Assembly (NCBI RefSeq): GCF_910591885.1
Contig: NC_063271.1
Span: 4,829,001-4,893,000, forward strand
DNA length: 64,000 bases
Direction: 5' to 3'
From: Bombus terrestris
Taxonomy: Eukaryota > Arthropoda > Insecta > Hymenoptera > Apidae
The notes below the pieces were generated by a model, which was not told where the DNA came from, ran no database searches, and worked only from the letters and a program-made list of their open reading frames with translations. The translations under genes and the position numbers were made by a program. This document shows, one piece after another, positions 1 to 12,200 of the stretch. How positions within the stretch are numbered: the first letter of the stretch is position 1; every line of letters starts with the position of its first letter.

Positions 1-170
1 ATAATTAACAAAAATTGTGATCTAGATACGCTAGGTAACGCTGTATCGTACATTCTGTGGATTTTTGCACTTGAAAGTTTCTTATAAATATACAAAAGTC
101 CGAAGTCTAGCAATTAAGCGGTAACATCGAACCAACCGATCCTGAATTCGCCATAATTTCTGTTTTTCAG
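1..170 (+). other. nmo: 3' end of an upstream nemo intron
   Basis: Intronic sequence that runs from before the window to the first exon. It ends in a good U2-type acceptor: a T-rich tract (ctgtttttcag) with AG at 169-170. I see no gene or repeat in it. Confidence 0.85.
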
Positions 171-226
171 GTCCTGTCGGCCCTGGACATCCTTCAGCCA
201 CCGCATCTGGACTTCTTCCAAGAAAT
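171..226 (+). CDS. nmo: nemo (NLK) kinase, internal exon A: N-lobe segment VLSALDILQ...FFQE
   Basis: Internal coding exon of Nemo, a MAPK-like serine/threonine kinase that phosphorylates TCF/LEF-type factors and tunes Wnt, BMP and planar-polarity signalling. It encodes VLSALDILQPPHLDFFQE (18 codons, phase 0 start) plus AT, which is completed as ATA (Ile) by the next exon at 29026. The peptide is the strand-4/strand-5 region of the kinase N-lobe, between the C-helix and the hinge, and matches insect Nemo and vertebrate NLK almost residue for residue. The start is fixed by the acceptor AG at 169-170 and the end by GTATCC at 227. The exon is only 56 bp and its donor is of the minor (U12) class. 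The ATP-binding glycine loop and catalytic lysine must be on exons upstream of the window. Confidence 0.93.
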
Positions 227-236
227 GTATCCTTTT
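227..236 (+). promoter_or_regulatory. nmo: U12-type 5' splice site
   Basis: GTATCCTTTT directly after the last base of exon A. U12-type GT-AG introns have the donor GTATCCTT, recognised by U11 and then U6atac. For an ordinary donor, +4 to +6 would be expected to resemble AGT; here they are TCC, so U1/U6 pairing would be weak. Confidence 0.88.
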
Positions 237-2600
237 CTATCTTGTCGACAGCACGGTCGAAACTGGTTTGTTTTTCGGAGAAGTCCGAAAACGATGATTC
301 TTTTACGGCGTCCCGTGTTTCCGGCACTTTGTGCCGCCTCCCTATGCAGAGTAAGTTTCAACGTTGAGACACGCTACCCGGCATAAAGACTCCTTCGCGG
401 AAATATCGCAAATTTTAAGAGTATCGTTCCGCTGGAAGGAAATCATACCTCGAATTACGATTTCGCTATTTTCCCTCTTCTTATCCTCCTATATCACGAG
501 TTCGTACATTTTATCGTACGGAAGTTTGGCAAATTTTGAATTTCATGGGTTAGAATCAAACAGGATAATTTATTGCCGAGTGTAGGAACAGAGTGTAGGA
601 ACAGAGAATATAATATACAGATAGGTAACTTTGATTCTTTTTTAAATTATCTCTTCTTTTATTGCAAGCATGCAAATTTTTTAACGTTTATCTAACCATA
701 TAGAAGCGTATCATCTCCTGTGAATTTTGGGAAAATTTTCGCTTTGTCCGTGTTGAAGAAACGTTGCTAAAACTTAATATTCGCCGGCATCAAGCCTAGC
801 CGAAACCACGTGAGAAATAAAAATGAAATAAATGCAGGGAAGATTCGACGAGATAAATAAAGAAACAGAGAGAGAAAGAGAGAGAGCAAATTAACCGAAT
901 CACGCGAAATAGAAGATCCATGGGATGCGTCCACTAGGATCTTCGACCACTTAACCCGTAGCCCGTTGATTTTTCAGTCGCTGCGGAAGCCAAGTGCACG
1001 CAACGTTCGTCTGAAGCGACGCGACGCGGAAACTTTTAATCGAGGCAGTTCCGTGGCAGCTAGCAATTAAAGCGTAGAAGAAAATATACCGTGATGGAGA
1101 AGCGATTCGACCAGCGACCCTTGTCGATCCTGACCGGTCGACCACGTGGAAATGTTTCATGCGAACGATCGTCGTTCCGCGGAACGACCTCTTCCGTTCA
1201 TTTTTATCTTCTTCTAACCTTTTCCTTATCATATAGAAAATCTGTCGCTGGTTGCCTTTTTGTTTCGTCGCAGGAACAGAGCAAGACAGCGATCGTAACG
1301 ACAAAGAGAAAATATAGCGAGGACAATTTTTTCTGGAGCGATGAGACTATCTTTCCACTTTGTTTCGATGCGTCGGAATAGATCTGATGCTCGAAGAATT
1401 TTTATCCGAACGATAGAAGCTTCATAACTTGAATTCACGCGTGAAATTCCACTTGAATATCGCTGATAAATTATTTTCGAATTTTATTTCCTTTGGAGTT
1501 TTATTCTTAGGAATCTTGTTGCAATTTTCGTAAGATTTGGGTAGGGTCTATCGGAGTGTCGAAAAACGGGAGGAGTCAGACGGGTTTCACCTTGAAATTA
1601 AGCTTCTTTCCCGGCATGGAACGTGACGGAACACGCCATCGTTCCGCCACGGCGTTATTGATCTTCCGGCGTTCGTAACGCGAGAACCGAGCCTTGAGAT
1701 TTATTGGGTTACCTCCTCGTCTACACGTGTCCGTCCCATCTCTGCGCACGGACGTAACTTTCAACTTAATTTCGTTTTCAAGAAGGACACCTTCCTACAC
1801 TACCGCCTCCAGCTGGAAACTGGCTGGTTTTCTAGGTGAATCGATCGTCTCTCGTTTTGTCTAGTAGATTTTAACAAAACGGAGAGCAGCATTTAAATCT
1901 TCCTCTTCGATCGAAGCTTCTATTTTTTTTGAAATTCAGATCGAACAATCTGATCGTTGAAATTGTCTGTGTTAAGGTGCAAATTGTATATATGAAATTA
2001 GAAGACAGGTTGAAAATTGTTAAATGTTATATGCACAGGATATGTAACGCGACTTGAAAATATTTATTAGAAGAAGGCTTTTTTCCAATTGAAACGGGAA
2101 ACTGGGTACACGTGTTCGTTTTAAAGATTCTCGATTGTCAAGATAAATTTTTGTCGATTCATGAAAGATTCAAGGATTTTTTTCTCCAAGGTATATTTTA
2201 TCAGAACTCAATATGTAACGTATCTGTTTCGATGATTGATGGAAAATGGATTAATCCAGGACTCGGCTTTCTTAGGATACAGAGAAAAGGCAGGAGAATA
2301 AGCGAAACGCGCGTGTAACGACACACTTTACTGCAAGAAGTGAGGTAAGCAAGAAAAAGCAAAGTACGACGTATGGTCGTTCGTAGCGACGACTATGTGT
2401 ATCGAGTGTGCATAATATTACAAGAATGTACATGCATATGCCGTTATATAATAGCAATAATTCATCGATCCAACGATAATTGAACTGACCAAAAGCATAG
2501 TAACTGTATTTCGAGTTGGTGAAAATACGGAGTTTGCATAGCGTTTGGAAGCGAAACTTCTTTGAAATATCACAGACTAATAGCAACGTGTCGCCACGTT
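237..2600. other. intronic sequence, no gene seen
   Basis: AT-rich intron with CpG-richer patches near 950-1150 and 1600-1760. A short GA-rich tract lies at 867-886. Open frames here are short, overlap on both strands and look like nothing I recognise. Confidence 0.6.
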
Positions 2601-2702
2601 CGTGACCTCCGCGGTTTCGTAATGATCTCGTAACGAAAAGTGACGCGCACAGAGCCGAGAACAAACGGTGCCTCCACGTAACCAGCGAGAGCAATCTGCA
2701 CG

Positions 2703-2720
2703 TAACCGGCCGGCCGGTTA
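2703..2720. repeat. 18-bp perfect palindrome, CCGG-rich
   Basis: Half-site TAACCGGCC followed at once by its exact reverse complement. It sits in a CpG-rich patch (about 2600-2780). It could be a dimeric factor site or chance. Confidence 0.6.
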
Positions 2721-5700
2721 TGTAACACCATTGGCCCGTCGGAGCTGTAGAGGAAGTCTTTTCCTCTCTATGATACTCCTCCGGAAGGGATTTGAAAAGG
2801 ACGTGCCCGAGATTCGCGTTTCACGCAATCTCAGAAATCCACCTCGATCGAGACGTACATTCCAAGATTATTATAAAAATAAGAGAGAGATTCTCGTTAT
2901 TCTGAGATCTCTGCAAAATCCATAGGATCTGCCTTTTAGAAATGGACATCGTCGCGAAGGTTCTGAAATTTGTACAAACTGTCCAAGTACAATTTGATTT
3001 CAATCGAAGTTTCGGTAATTCGTAAGACGAACGTCTTACTGCTTCTTGCTACTTCAATTGCATCAAGGCAAGTCAAACATGGCAGATGTTACTTTACGTA
3101 AAACTACGAGTAGAAGGTACAGTTGTTCTTGGTGAGTTTGTCCGCGATATATGTACGAGATTACAAAAACGTACGTCTGATTTCTTATTACGCGAACTGG
3201 AGCGAGTCAGCGTGAAACGCATGAGATTTCACTTTCCGCGAAACTCGGTGACTCGTCGATCGTAATCGGAGTCAGGCGCCATTCAAAGCCGCCGAACGAT
3301 CGATCGATCGATCAACGTGAGAGCGATAGTCGATTGCCCCTTAAGCGAACGAGATCGCACGAACCAGCTACGAGAGTTAATCTCGATGAAGGCAGCTCGA
3401 TAAATCAGTTCTTTCTACCTCTTTCTCTCTTTTCCTCCTTCTACCTCTTCACGCCGTTGCTCTATTTACCTCTTTATTACTTTTTTTTTATATAAATACG
3501 GTTCACCGGTGCTCCTCGTTATTACTTTTTTCCAGAAGACAACTCCTTAAAACCTTTCTCTTCTTTTCGTCAACTTCTTTGTCCTAACCTTTGCTCGTTT
3601 ATTGTCCCAAGTTTCAATCCAGACAGATATCCGGCGTGACAGCATAAATCATCGTTACCGAGGGCGTTTGTCGCAAGAACCGTCTTCTTCGTTTCTCTTT
3701 TATTTTTCTATCGATATCTTTTTCTTTCTCTGTGTTTCGATGGCAATCGAACAGCTCGTAAGGAAAACGCGCATTGCACGCGCTTCTCTTTCCTCGAGAA
3801 AGCAACAGGATGTTTTGGCATCTCCAATTTACGTTCCATATATTTCAATTTATTTAAATAAAATATTCATCGAATCACGCGATTTCTACAAATGTATGCG
3901 GAATTATATGACGGAAGAATTACGTGTATTCAATTAAATCAGTAACTTACGGATATCGTGACAGAGGTGGTGTCTATGGAAACTTTATGAATTAAACATA
4001 ATCTATTATATTATGGGTCGCATTATGTTCGTAAGATTAGCTTCTAGATACATATTGTCAGAATGTGTTATTACATATGCATTTAAAAGGATCGAAAATT
4101 TGACACGGGTCGTTAAGGGACCGTCGATCGGTCGTCTTGTCACTCGTCGTCTTCTCGGCGATTATGTCGCGTACACGAGCCACATTCAACGGTGCATGCA
4201 CCGCTGCGAAGCTGATGAGACAAGACACGATGGCACGATTTACTGCCACCAAGCGCGGTGAATTCCCGCCTCGACACGGACCACCTGTTTCACGCTGCCC
4301 GCGCCCGATCGATTCGCCCGCGGATTACGTTTTTATCGATTCTTCCTTTCTCGCTTGCTCGTTACGCACCTCCAATTTTATCAGGGTTTGTCGAGACGTA
4401 TATATTTAGTAACTAAATGGTCTAGAGCAAGGATAAGAAAGGATGTTTCATTTGAAGTTAAGTTTAGTTTTACTTTAACGAGCAATACCCAATACAAAAG
4501 CTGATTACAATATCTTCGTACGTCTTATTCTAACACTCGGCTCCCAACTTCTGTTTCCTCGGGTCAAAAAAATGCTGACCCTCAATCCTCGCATCCTTCT
4601 CCCCCTCCTTTACTCATTTAGCTATGACGTTACCAAGGCATAGTCTCTCTTTCTCTCTTCCCCAGCACTCTTACGATTTATACCTTAAATTTACAACTTA
4701 TGCTATCCCGAGAAACTCGGACTTAAATATATAATAGGCCAAGCGTATACCCCCCTCTTTTTTTGATATTACATATATATGTTACGAAAAGCTGGCACGT
4801 GGAATTTATCGGTATCGAAGATATTGAAAAATATTGGAACTGTGTGGAAGAAGAACGACGAGCGATATCGTTGTTCCAAAGTCGAAGGGTTTCGTTGAAC
4901 GTCACTTCTTAGCTGTTTCTCGTTGCTATCTTATTTGCTTTTTTTAAATCGGATACGTACGTTTTCTAGCCGAGTTTGCTTGTACGATAAATTCGTCCGC
5001 ACTTGTTTAAAAACACATTCCGAAAATTGATGTGTTTGATCAACGGTGTACGCGTGCGTGTCCTATTATCCTTTCAATTATTTTGTTCTATCGTCCTCTG
5101 CAAGCGAATTAACTTGCTTGCCTTGTCCCTCTAGAAGTATCCCTTATTTCATATAGAGAATTTTATAATTGTGAATCTTAGTCGCCGAAATAAATGTATA
5201 GGAACACTCGCATTACACGCAGAAATGATAATAAAATAGTTTCATATTTATTTAATATGTGATTGACAAGATATTCGTAGATACGCATTGCACGTGTCTC
5301 GGCATTCTTTTCGTCTCACCATCTTTTATCGCGTTCTTCACTTCTACGAGACGTTGCACACGCACGTACTCCCACACACACTCATACTCATACATATGTA
5401 ACACGTAAGTAATATACATAAATAAATAATGAAAATAAAGATAAAAATAAAATAATAAAATATAAAAATGATATATATAAATAAAATATACATAAATAAT
5501 TCCCGAGTAATAATTTATACATGTTAAGTAAAGAGACGCAAGAATATAGAGAATATACACATAACTGTAGCATGCTAAACTGTAGAAAATATCCAAAGTA
5601 CGATACTGGTTGTAACGTTCAGCAGATAAAACAAATTTCTGGTTGGATTGCTCTTTTTTTTTATTTACTGGTATTTGCAGAAATATGAATTTAAACGAGT

Positions 5701-6328
5701 ATCCGCAATCTATATATAAATTGGTAAACATTCTCTCGATCGATCAAATGTTTACGACGAGCGGAGGACATAAACATCGTTAAATCGGTTGCAGAGGCTG
5801 CTAGCGTGAAATCACTGATTCATATTTGTCTTTCTCAAGCGACAGTCTTCCCCTCTATGTATTCATCCAATCAAGCCCGCCCTTAATCAGAAATTAGGCG
5901 GCGTCTTCGTGGAGCTGCTTCCCTGGCGAGACACGCTATCGAATTTTCGATTTATGCAGATGAGATCGAGCCCGTTCCAGGCCGCAATAAGGCGATCTGG
6001 GCCACGGTTCGCCGGTTATCGAGCCATCAAAATCGTTTCTCTAATTTACTATTCGCGATGCGCAATCATCTTGACATTTTCGTGTCATAGTACACAGCCA
6101 CTGCATATACAATTATTAGAATTTTAACGCTAGAAGCAGCAGAGTTTCTTTTTGTTATAACACAGAGACAATCGACGTAGAATTTTAAATAGTCCCCTAT
6201 TTATTTTAGACAGACTAGAAGGAAACTTTCATCTTCCTTCAAAAGTAAACGAATCTGCAAATAATTCTACTTTTCTTCCTTGTGAAAATAAGTTTTGCTG
6301 ATCGTTTCAATACTTCAATATCTTTTTA
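2721..6328. other. intronic sequence, no gene seen
   Basis: Mostly unique intron. It contains a short (CGAT)n run at 3297-3312, a 14-bp palindrome centred on GCATGC at 4190-4203, a pyrimidine-rich stretch around 3410-3620 and a very AT-rich A/T-only tract at 5411-5500. No RNA gene or protein gene is recognised. Confidence 0.55.
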
Positions 6329-6370
6329 CAATATCTGATAATAGACGAACAATATCTGACAATATATGAA
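6329..6370. repeat. two tandem 21-bp units
   Basis: Two adjacent 21-bp units (6329-6349 and 6350-6370) both begin CAATATCTGA and end GAA, with a few substitutions between them. Confidence 0.65.
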
Positions 6371-6550
6371 CATTCTAAGTTCCTAAAAAATTTATTCGTG
6401 TTTTAAAAATTACACGTGTCAGTGAAAAGAATCATTTGCTGCTATTAGACAGGTAGTTGTCGAAAGAAATTGCTCTTTTTTTTGTTTTTTTTTTTCTTTT
6501 TAGATGCTATACGAATATATTGAAACATTTTGTCCAGTGGACTCGGTAAA

Positions 6551-6612
6551 TTCGAATTTTCAAATTTAAATTCAAATTTTTTAATTTAAATTCAAATTCA
6601 GATTCAAATTCT
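6551..6612. repeat. AAATTC-type low-complexity tract
   Basis: A run of imperfect AAATTC / AAATTT units with local self-complementarity. A simple sequence without coding sense. Confidence 0.7.
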
Positions 6613-6840
6613 CATTATTAGGGGTTATTACTACATATTGAAAATAGATCGGCGGTACAAATCGAAGCTACGAAAGAACCAGGTCGATATGGTTGTAAGT
6701 TTTAATACCCTTAATATCATTGGCAGTTCAAACGAGATGATGTATGCGCCGGAATCGATTCTAATTCCATCTACATGGAAAATTCAGCAGCGCTCTCGAT
6801 CGACCACAGGAACTCAAGCCGAACTTCGGTGAAAGCGACT

Positions 6841-6867
6841 GTCTAATTTCTAATTGAAGAGCCCGAC
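6841..6867. promoter_or_regulatory. paired TAATT motif block, copy 1
   Basis: Contains GTCTAATTTCTAATTGAAG, two homeodomain-type TAATT cores 8 bp apart, followed by a GCCCG motif. A diverged copy lies at 7884-7910. Function as an enhancer element is inference only. Confidence 0.35.
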
Positions 6868-7270
6868 TAACCACCGTCTCGTAGGCGATACGCTAACGAG
6901 ATTACCGATTAATACAGCGGTTCGATTGCGTGCTGTCGAATCGTTCGTTGCTTCCATTACACGAGATACACAGTATGAATTGATGGTAAAGTTTTCTTAA
7001 GAGCGTCATCGCTTCGCTTTAGCATGGAAACATTTGACGTTTGTGATTTGAGAAAGTGGGAGATCATTCGCAATGGATATCAATTGGATTCAGCAAAACT
7101 TATTTCAACACGAAAGACAACTGCTGCTGTTATTCTTGAGTATTTAAGAAGATTCATCTTCGCTTGAAAACGTTACTGTTATATCATCATCATTCGCTGC
7201 CTTCCAAAGTACTACGTCTCCTACATTCCATTTTTATCCAAAGGAATATTCCAACTTGAATATTCTATTA

Positions 7271-7478
7271 GGTTGTCCGAAAAGTTTCTTTCGTTCTATG
7301 AGGAAATAACAAACGCGCAAGGTTTTTTGTTTTATATTATTTTGTCGAATTACGTACGATCCATTTTGTTCTGTCGAGATAAACACCGCGACATTTCACA
7401 GACTTGGTTTCACGTTTGTACGAAGGTGGATTGTTGTAGAAAACACGTTTGCGAAAGAAAGATACTTTCCGGACAACC
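7271..7478. mobile_element. mariner-type MITE, copy 1 (208 bp)
   Basis: Bounded by terminal inverted repeats GGTTGTCCGAAAAGTTTCTT (left) and, reading the other strand, GGTTGTCCGGAAAGTATCTT (right), flanked by TA on both sides (7269-7270, 7479-7480) as expected for Tc1/mariner insertion. The right repeat carries a small insertion. It holds no transposase frame, so it is non-autonomous. A second copy with the same termini lies at 58088-58384. Confidence 0.85.
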
Positions 7479-7499
7479 TAATACTTAACACCATCTGCC

Positions 7500-8440
7500 A
7501 AGATTCACCTCCATCGAACACCATACCACACACGTTACTCTTGGATCTATTATATATCCCTTAAATTGAAGCATTACAACCCCCAAAATGCTCTGCAAAC
7601 CTACCACCGCTTTACCACTGATACTTTCGCAAATATACTAGGGAAATAAACTTTCAGCTAAAAATATCTTCCAACCACCTCATCATCTACCCTTGAATCC
7701 CTGCGAAACCTTCTCCAATTCTGCAATCAAAATACCAGTCCACCGTTCCCCTCCAATTACCAGGACGTCATCAGTCGCGGAACTTGAGCCACCCCTTTCT
7801 CACTGACCTCGAACCAACCAACCAACCTCGTATGGTTCTCTCGCGAGGGTAGCTGGGGTGTCGCGATTCCGCTGTAAACCGCCGTCTAATTCCTAATTAA
7901 GGATCCCGCTCGATTAGCTCGCTTTCACCGGGTTGCCTGCGGCCGTGACCACCCCCAGGTAGGCCAGACGTCCTGTGGACCCTTGGTCCGCATGAATACA
8001 GCATGGCGGCCGGACTGCAGCTCCAGTTGCTCGATGGCAATCATGGATTATTAATGCGCGCACCGCACCGCTATTGATAGCTCGATAGCGTGCCATTACG
8101 ATCCTCTACCAACCCCCAACCCTTCTATCAACTGACTCTGGTTTGCTCGAGTCCGTTTACACTGTTGCGCGACTGATAATATAACTTCCTCTTCGCAGAG
8201 CACGAGGATCGATAGATCGATTTTCCGGGATGGAGGATTCGTATCGTTCGAACGATGGATTCGAGCCGAGGCTTGATAGGTTTGGTTATAATACGGCTGG
8301 TTTTCGATGATGAATCTCGTGGTCAGGTAAAAAGAAAAATGATTACAATGATAGGAATTAGCAACGAAAAGCAACAGAGTGGGGGCGATGGGGGTGGGCC
8401 AAGTTAATCGCATTCTTTGATCGTGCTGCTATCTTTCTCT
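7500..8440. other. C/G-richer intronic block with candidate regulatory sequence
   Basis: From about 7740 to 8100 the intron becomes markedly more GC- and CpG-rich, with a balanced, non-repetitive sequence typical of conserved noncoding elements. The TAATT motif pair of 6841 recurs at 7884-7910. No open frame resembles a protein. Regulatory function is inferred from texture only. Confidence 0.3.
7884..7910. promoter_or_regulatory. paired TAATT motif block, copy 2
   Basis: GTCTAATTCCTAATTAAGG followed by ATCCCG. Aligned without gaps to 6841-6867 it matches at about 20 of 25 positions, keeping both TAATT cores and the spacing. Confidence 0.35.
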
Positions 8441-8441
8441 T

Positions 8442-8443
<2 letters not shown>

Positions 8444-8472
<29 letters not shown>
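8444..8472 (-). repeat. T29 homopolymer (poly-A on the minus strand)
   Basis: Uninterrupted run of 29 T. Read on the minus strand it is a 29-nt poly-A following the unusual 8473-8820 sequence, so it could be the tail of a retrotransposed copy. Confidence 0.75.
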
Positions 8473-8820
8473 GATAATGTAATGCGACGCTTAAAGATGT
8501 GAAATCCGCAGCTGAAAAGTTTTCTAACCAAAAGTAAATACGTCGTTCTTCCTTAGTGTAATGGGCGCTGATTTCCAATGCTGCGATCTCGTGGTTGCGA
8601 ACGTTGAATGCTGTTTTTAGTAAATGCGAGGTTCCGGTGGTTGTTGAATTAGGTTTAATATTTTGTGTAATCGAGGTAGAGGATATAAGAGGTCCCTCTT
8701 CGGGTGGTGATATTGGATATATTTCCTTGAAGAACCCGCATAGTAGAACCCGGGGGTTGTATTGCGTCTACCCCTATTATCGAGGATATCGAGGATATCG
8801 ATGTCCATTAGGGACGTAGC
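8473..8820 (-). mobile_element. possible non-LTR retroelement 3' end (weak)
   Basis: On the minus strand this stretch ends in a 29-nt A run (8472-8444), and its composition (CCCGGG, short repeated ATATCCTCG units) differs from the surrounding intron. No reverse-transcriptase frame or target-site duplication was found, so the call rests on the poly-A tail alone. Confidence 0.25.
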
Positions 8821-8989
8821 TTTATCGTCTTTTTTGTGCTTAATTGGTTTTCTTTATTGTTTAAGGGTTGTGCAAAAGGTTTGAGCGAAGATCATGTGTT
8901 GCATGGTTTTTAAAGATAGTATCGAATGTTAATAAATTCAAGAAGGGAGCAGATGATCAGACTCTACATGATGTAATGAAAATTGATTA

Positions 8990-9262
8990 CATACATATAT
9001 TTATTCATTTTTCTAAGTTACACACGTCGAAACCACCGCAAATATCATTTACGTCATTTCCAACGGTATTTCCACTGAGAAACAACACCCTTGCAATTTT
9101 TCTTCTATCACGACTGTTCGTTCTAATTTATTTTATATCTCTAAATTTAATTCACAGTAAATACCAATACGTCAAAACCACTTCAAATATCATTTGCATT
9201 ACCTTTAGCTTCATTTTCATAAAAAAAACCATACAATTTTTCTTCGATCGCAACTCATAGCA
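8990..9262. repeat. diverged tandem duplication, unit about 140-145 bp
   Basis: Two consecutive units share blocks in the same order: ACGTCGAAACCACC / ACGTCAAAACCACT, then CAAATATCATTT in both, then CAATTTTTCTTC in both. Matching points are offset by 145 and 140 bp. No other copies noticed. Confidence 0.75.
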
Positions 9263-9269
9263 ACACCAA

Positions 9270-12200
9270 ACCATTCGACGACTGCAAATTCAACTTGAAC
9301 AATCAAGTATCACTTTCACCAAGCAAAGTACAAACACAAAATGGTAAATGTTCTTCGAACAAGTATATGAGACAGAATTCAGTGCACGCGGAAACTCGTC
9401 GCGTCGCGAAACAGCCTCTCTATAAATAAATCCGGGATCGATGATGACAGAGAGAAAGAGGAACAAGCCAAAGACACATCGACGCACAGTGCGGCGTGCA
9501 ATGGACAAAAATTGGGGCAACGGTTGTTCGATCGTAGCCTTATTATTCTATATCGTCATCCCTTAAGTGTACAAACAACGTAATGCAGACAACAATTTTT
9601 CCAAGAATCGCTGATCGCTTGAAAATTAGATCTTCGACCTTTTTCGCCTGGTGGTACACGCCACCTAATTAGTAGACGACGAATTTCTATGCATTTTTAT
9701 ACTATGTTCTATGAACATAACTGAAGATACAGAATGTAAATAGACATTTGTTTCATCTTTCAAATATTAGAATAAATGCTATATTTTGGTTATTTTCCAT
9801 ATTTTTGCAGATTAGACGTTGCGCGCATTCTTTCGCCTCTTCAAACTTCCCACAAATGCGTAAAAATCCGCAGTCTATTACAATTCTGTGGCGCGCCAAA
9901 AGGATAGGTTACGTTTGATTCAGGGCATTCATCGAATCATGTTGTTGTTTCTATTTGAAGATCTAAGGGAAAAGAGGTCAGTGACCTGACTAAATGGATA
10001 TTTGCATATTTAAAAGATTCTCGCGGCATACCGGTTGAAAATCGCGCGGGCCTGGACGATCTCTCACGGCTTCAAGCAGATATTATAATTGGAACACGGA
10101 AATCGTGCGTATCTGGCGATGTATTAGGCTCGTATCCGTACGCCCACGAAAACGAGTTTCGTGTCTGTCGTATGGTTGGCTCTCGCTCTCCAAGCGACTT
10201 AACCGTACAGTCAAACGCTCTCCGAGAGAACTTTAACTCCCATTCTCTGTTTCGCTTCTTGTTCTAGCTGTTTTCCTCTTGCTTTGGTGTTAAGACCGTG
10301 TTGCGTTTCGCTGGCGGCGATCCGCAGAGATTTTAACGCTTTCGAGCCAGGTCGTTCGAAAGCGTTCACGGATTCGACTCGATGGGAACGAATAGGAGAC
10401 ACCTTACTTCAAAGTGGTTTGCTCGTGTCCTATTAGTCACGAGGTATTTTCTACACAGTGTACAGCCGTAATTCGCGTTAAGACATTGTAACGAAGATTG
10501 TTATTATTTCGAATGATTTGTCGATTTGAAATAGATGTTTCTTTTTAGTAGAATAGATCATTTTTCGTTGGTCTTATTGATCGTTGAAATTCGTTGTTGG
10601 AAATTTTAGCACAGAGGTACGAAAGGATAGAATAGAAGAATAGAAACTTAGGGAGAGTTCCATTTTACTATTCTGATTTTTGATTCTACCATTCTCGGAA
10701 ATTTTATTGATACTTATAGAAAATAAAAAACATGATATTGCAAAGAGTTACTTCTAACCACGGGTTAATAATAATTACATAATCATTTAAGTTATTTCAT
10801 ATTATCATTTACTTTCGAAATTCTAATTATGGTACTATATCATAGCTTATACTATTCGTTTGAATTATTGATCGAATTACGTTTATTTATGCTAGGTATC
10901 CATGTTCAAATTCCAAAATTATACAAGTATATGTACATATATTAATACGTAATACAGCTCGGTGTTCATTTACAAATTAGAAAAATACCGCGACAGCGAT
11001 TTCTCATAAAGAATTAATCGAGCTAAATCCCCGAAAATAAATATGCAAAGGAAAATAACCTTCTATCAATCGCAAATAACAGAGGAATACAATTTGCATA
11101 ATACTAGAATTGTGCAAAAAGAAGTCAAAGTAGTACTTTTCATCGATCGCAGAGAGAAGTTACCCTTGCTTTCCCTTTCCTTTATCCCAGCCTTCTTTTC
11201 CACAATTACATTACGTTTTGTTGCATCACGTCGCGTCATTAGTTGCCACCTACACACGCGATACACGTGGTGGTGAATCGAAGATATTTGCTAGGAAAAA
11301 TCGAACAGGAAGGAACGACGATGACCAATACTTTGGTGGGTAGACGAAGGAAGGAAAAAACATCGTTTCGACCCAGATACGTTTTCTGCGTGGAAAAAGA
11401 GTTTCCTTCTCACGCCCACGTTTCTACGTCTCGTCGTCTAAATGTCATTATGGTTGAGAGTGATCGATCGTCATTCTTACAATACCACGTGGTGACTCAA
11501 CCTTAGAATTATCGCAATGTTAAAACTAATCATTTCGTTATTTTCCATGGGAATCTTTTGTTTAATATACGATTCTGTTCAGTGCAAATTTTTACTTCGG
11601 ACGATGGTATATTTTTCGGAATCTGAATGATTTTTTTTTTGTTATAGAACATACGAACGTAGATCTGTTTTCTTTCTTTTTGGGTCAGGATTTTTCATTT
11701 GATTTTCATTTTGATTTCTTTGGTACGTACCGTGGTCATCCGCAATTCTCTAATGTCAAATTTGATTTCTGTTATTATTTCTTTCAACGATTTGGCAACC
11801 GGACGGTTGTTTATGGTTGACGGGGTAATTTTAATTGCTATTGTTAACGCTCGAAAATTTGACGCTTTCGCATTAACGAATGACGACGCGTTTGTCCGTT
11901 TGATATGCGATTTTAATATAATCGAGGCAAATAACGGTTCGTGGCGTTTGGAATCGCGTTAATTAATATCGGTAATTAATACCTCTATCAATTACTAACA
12001 TTGCGTCTGAGGTGTTGCATTAAACGCAGCCAACCCTCCTAACCGCATTAAATTTTAATTGATATCGATTTTAACGCGAGATTGTCCATCTCTTCCTCGA
12101 TCTCTGCCAAATATCCTCCATGATTTTCATCGATTTTCCACGCGCTATTATCGCAACGGATGCGTCATCCCGAATTTACAAATTCTGCTGCATAATCCAC

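Noticed and set aside
5252..5731. 159-codon Tyr/Phe/Ile-rich frame on the minus strand
   Set aside because: It translates an A/T-only simple-sequence tract; the residue bias comes from composition.
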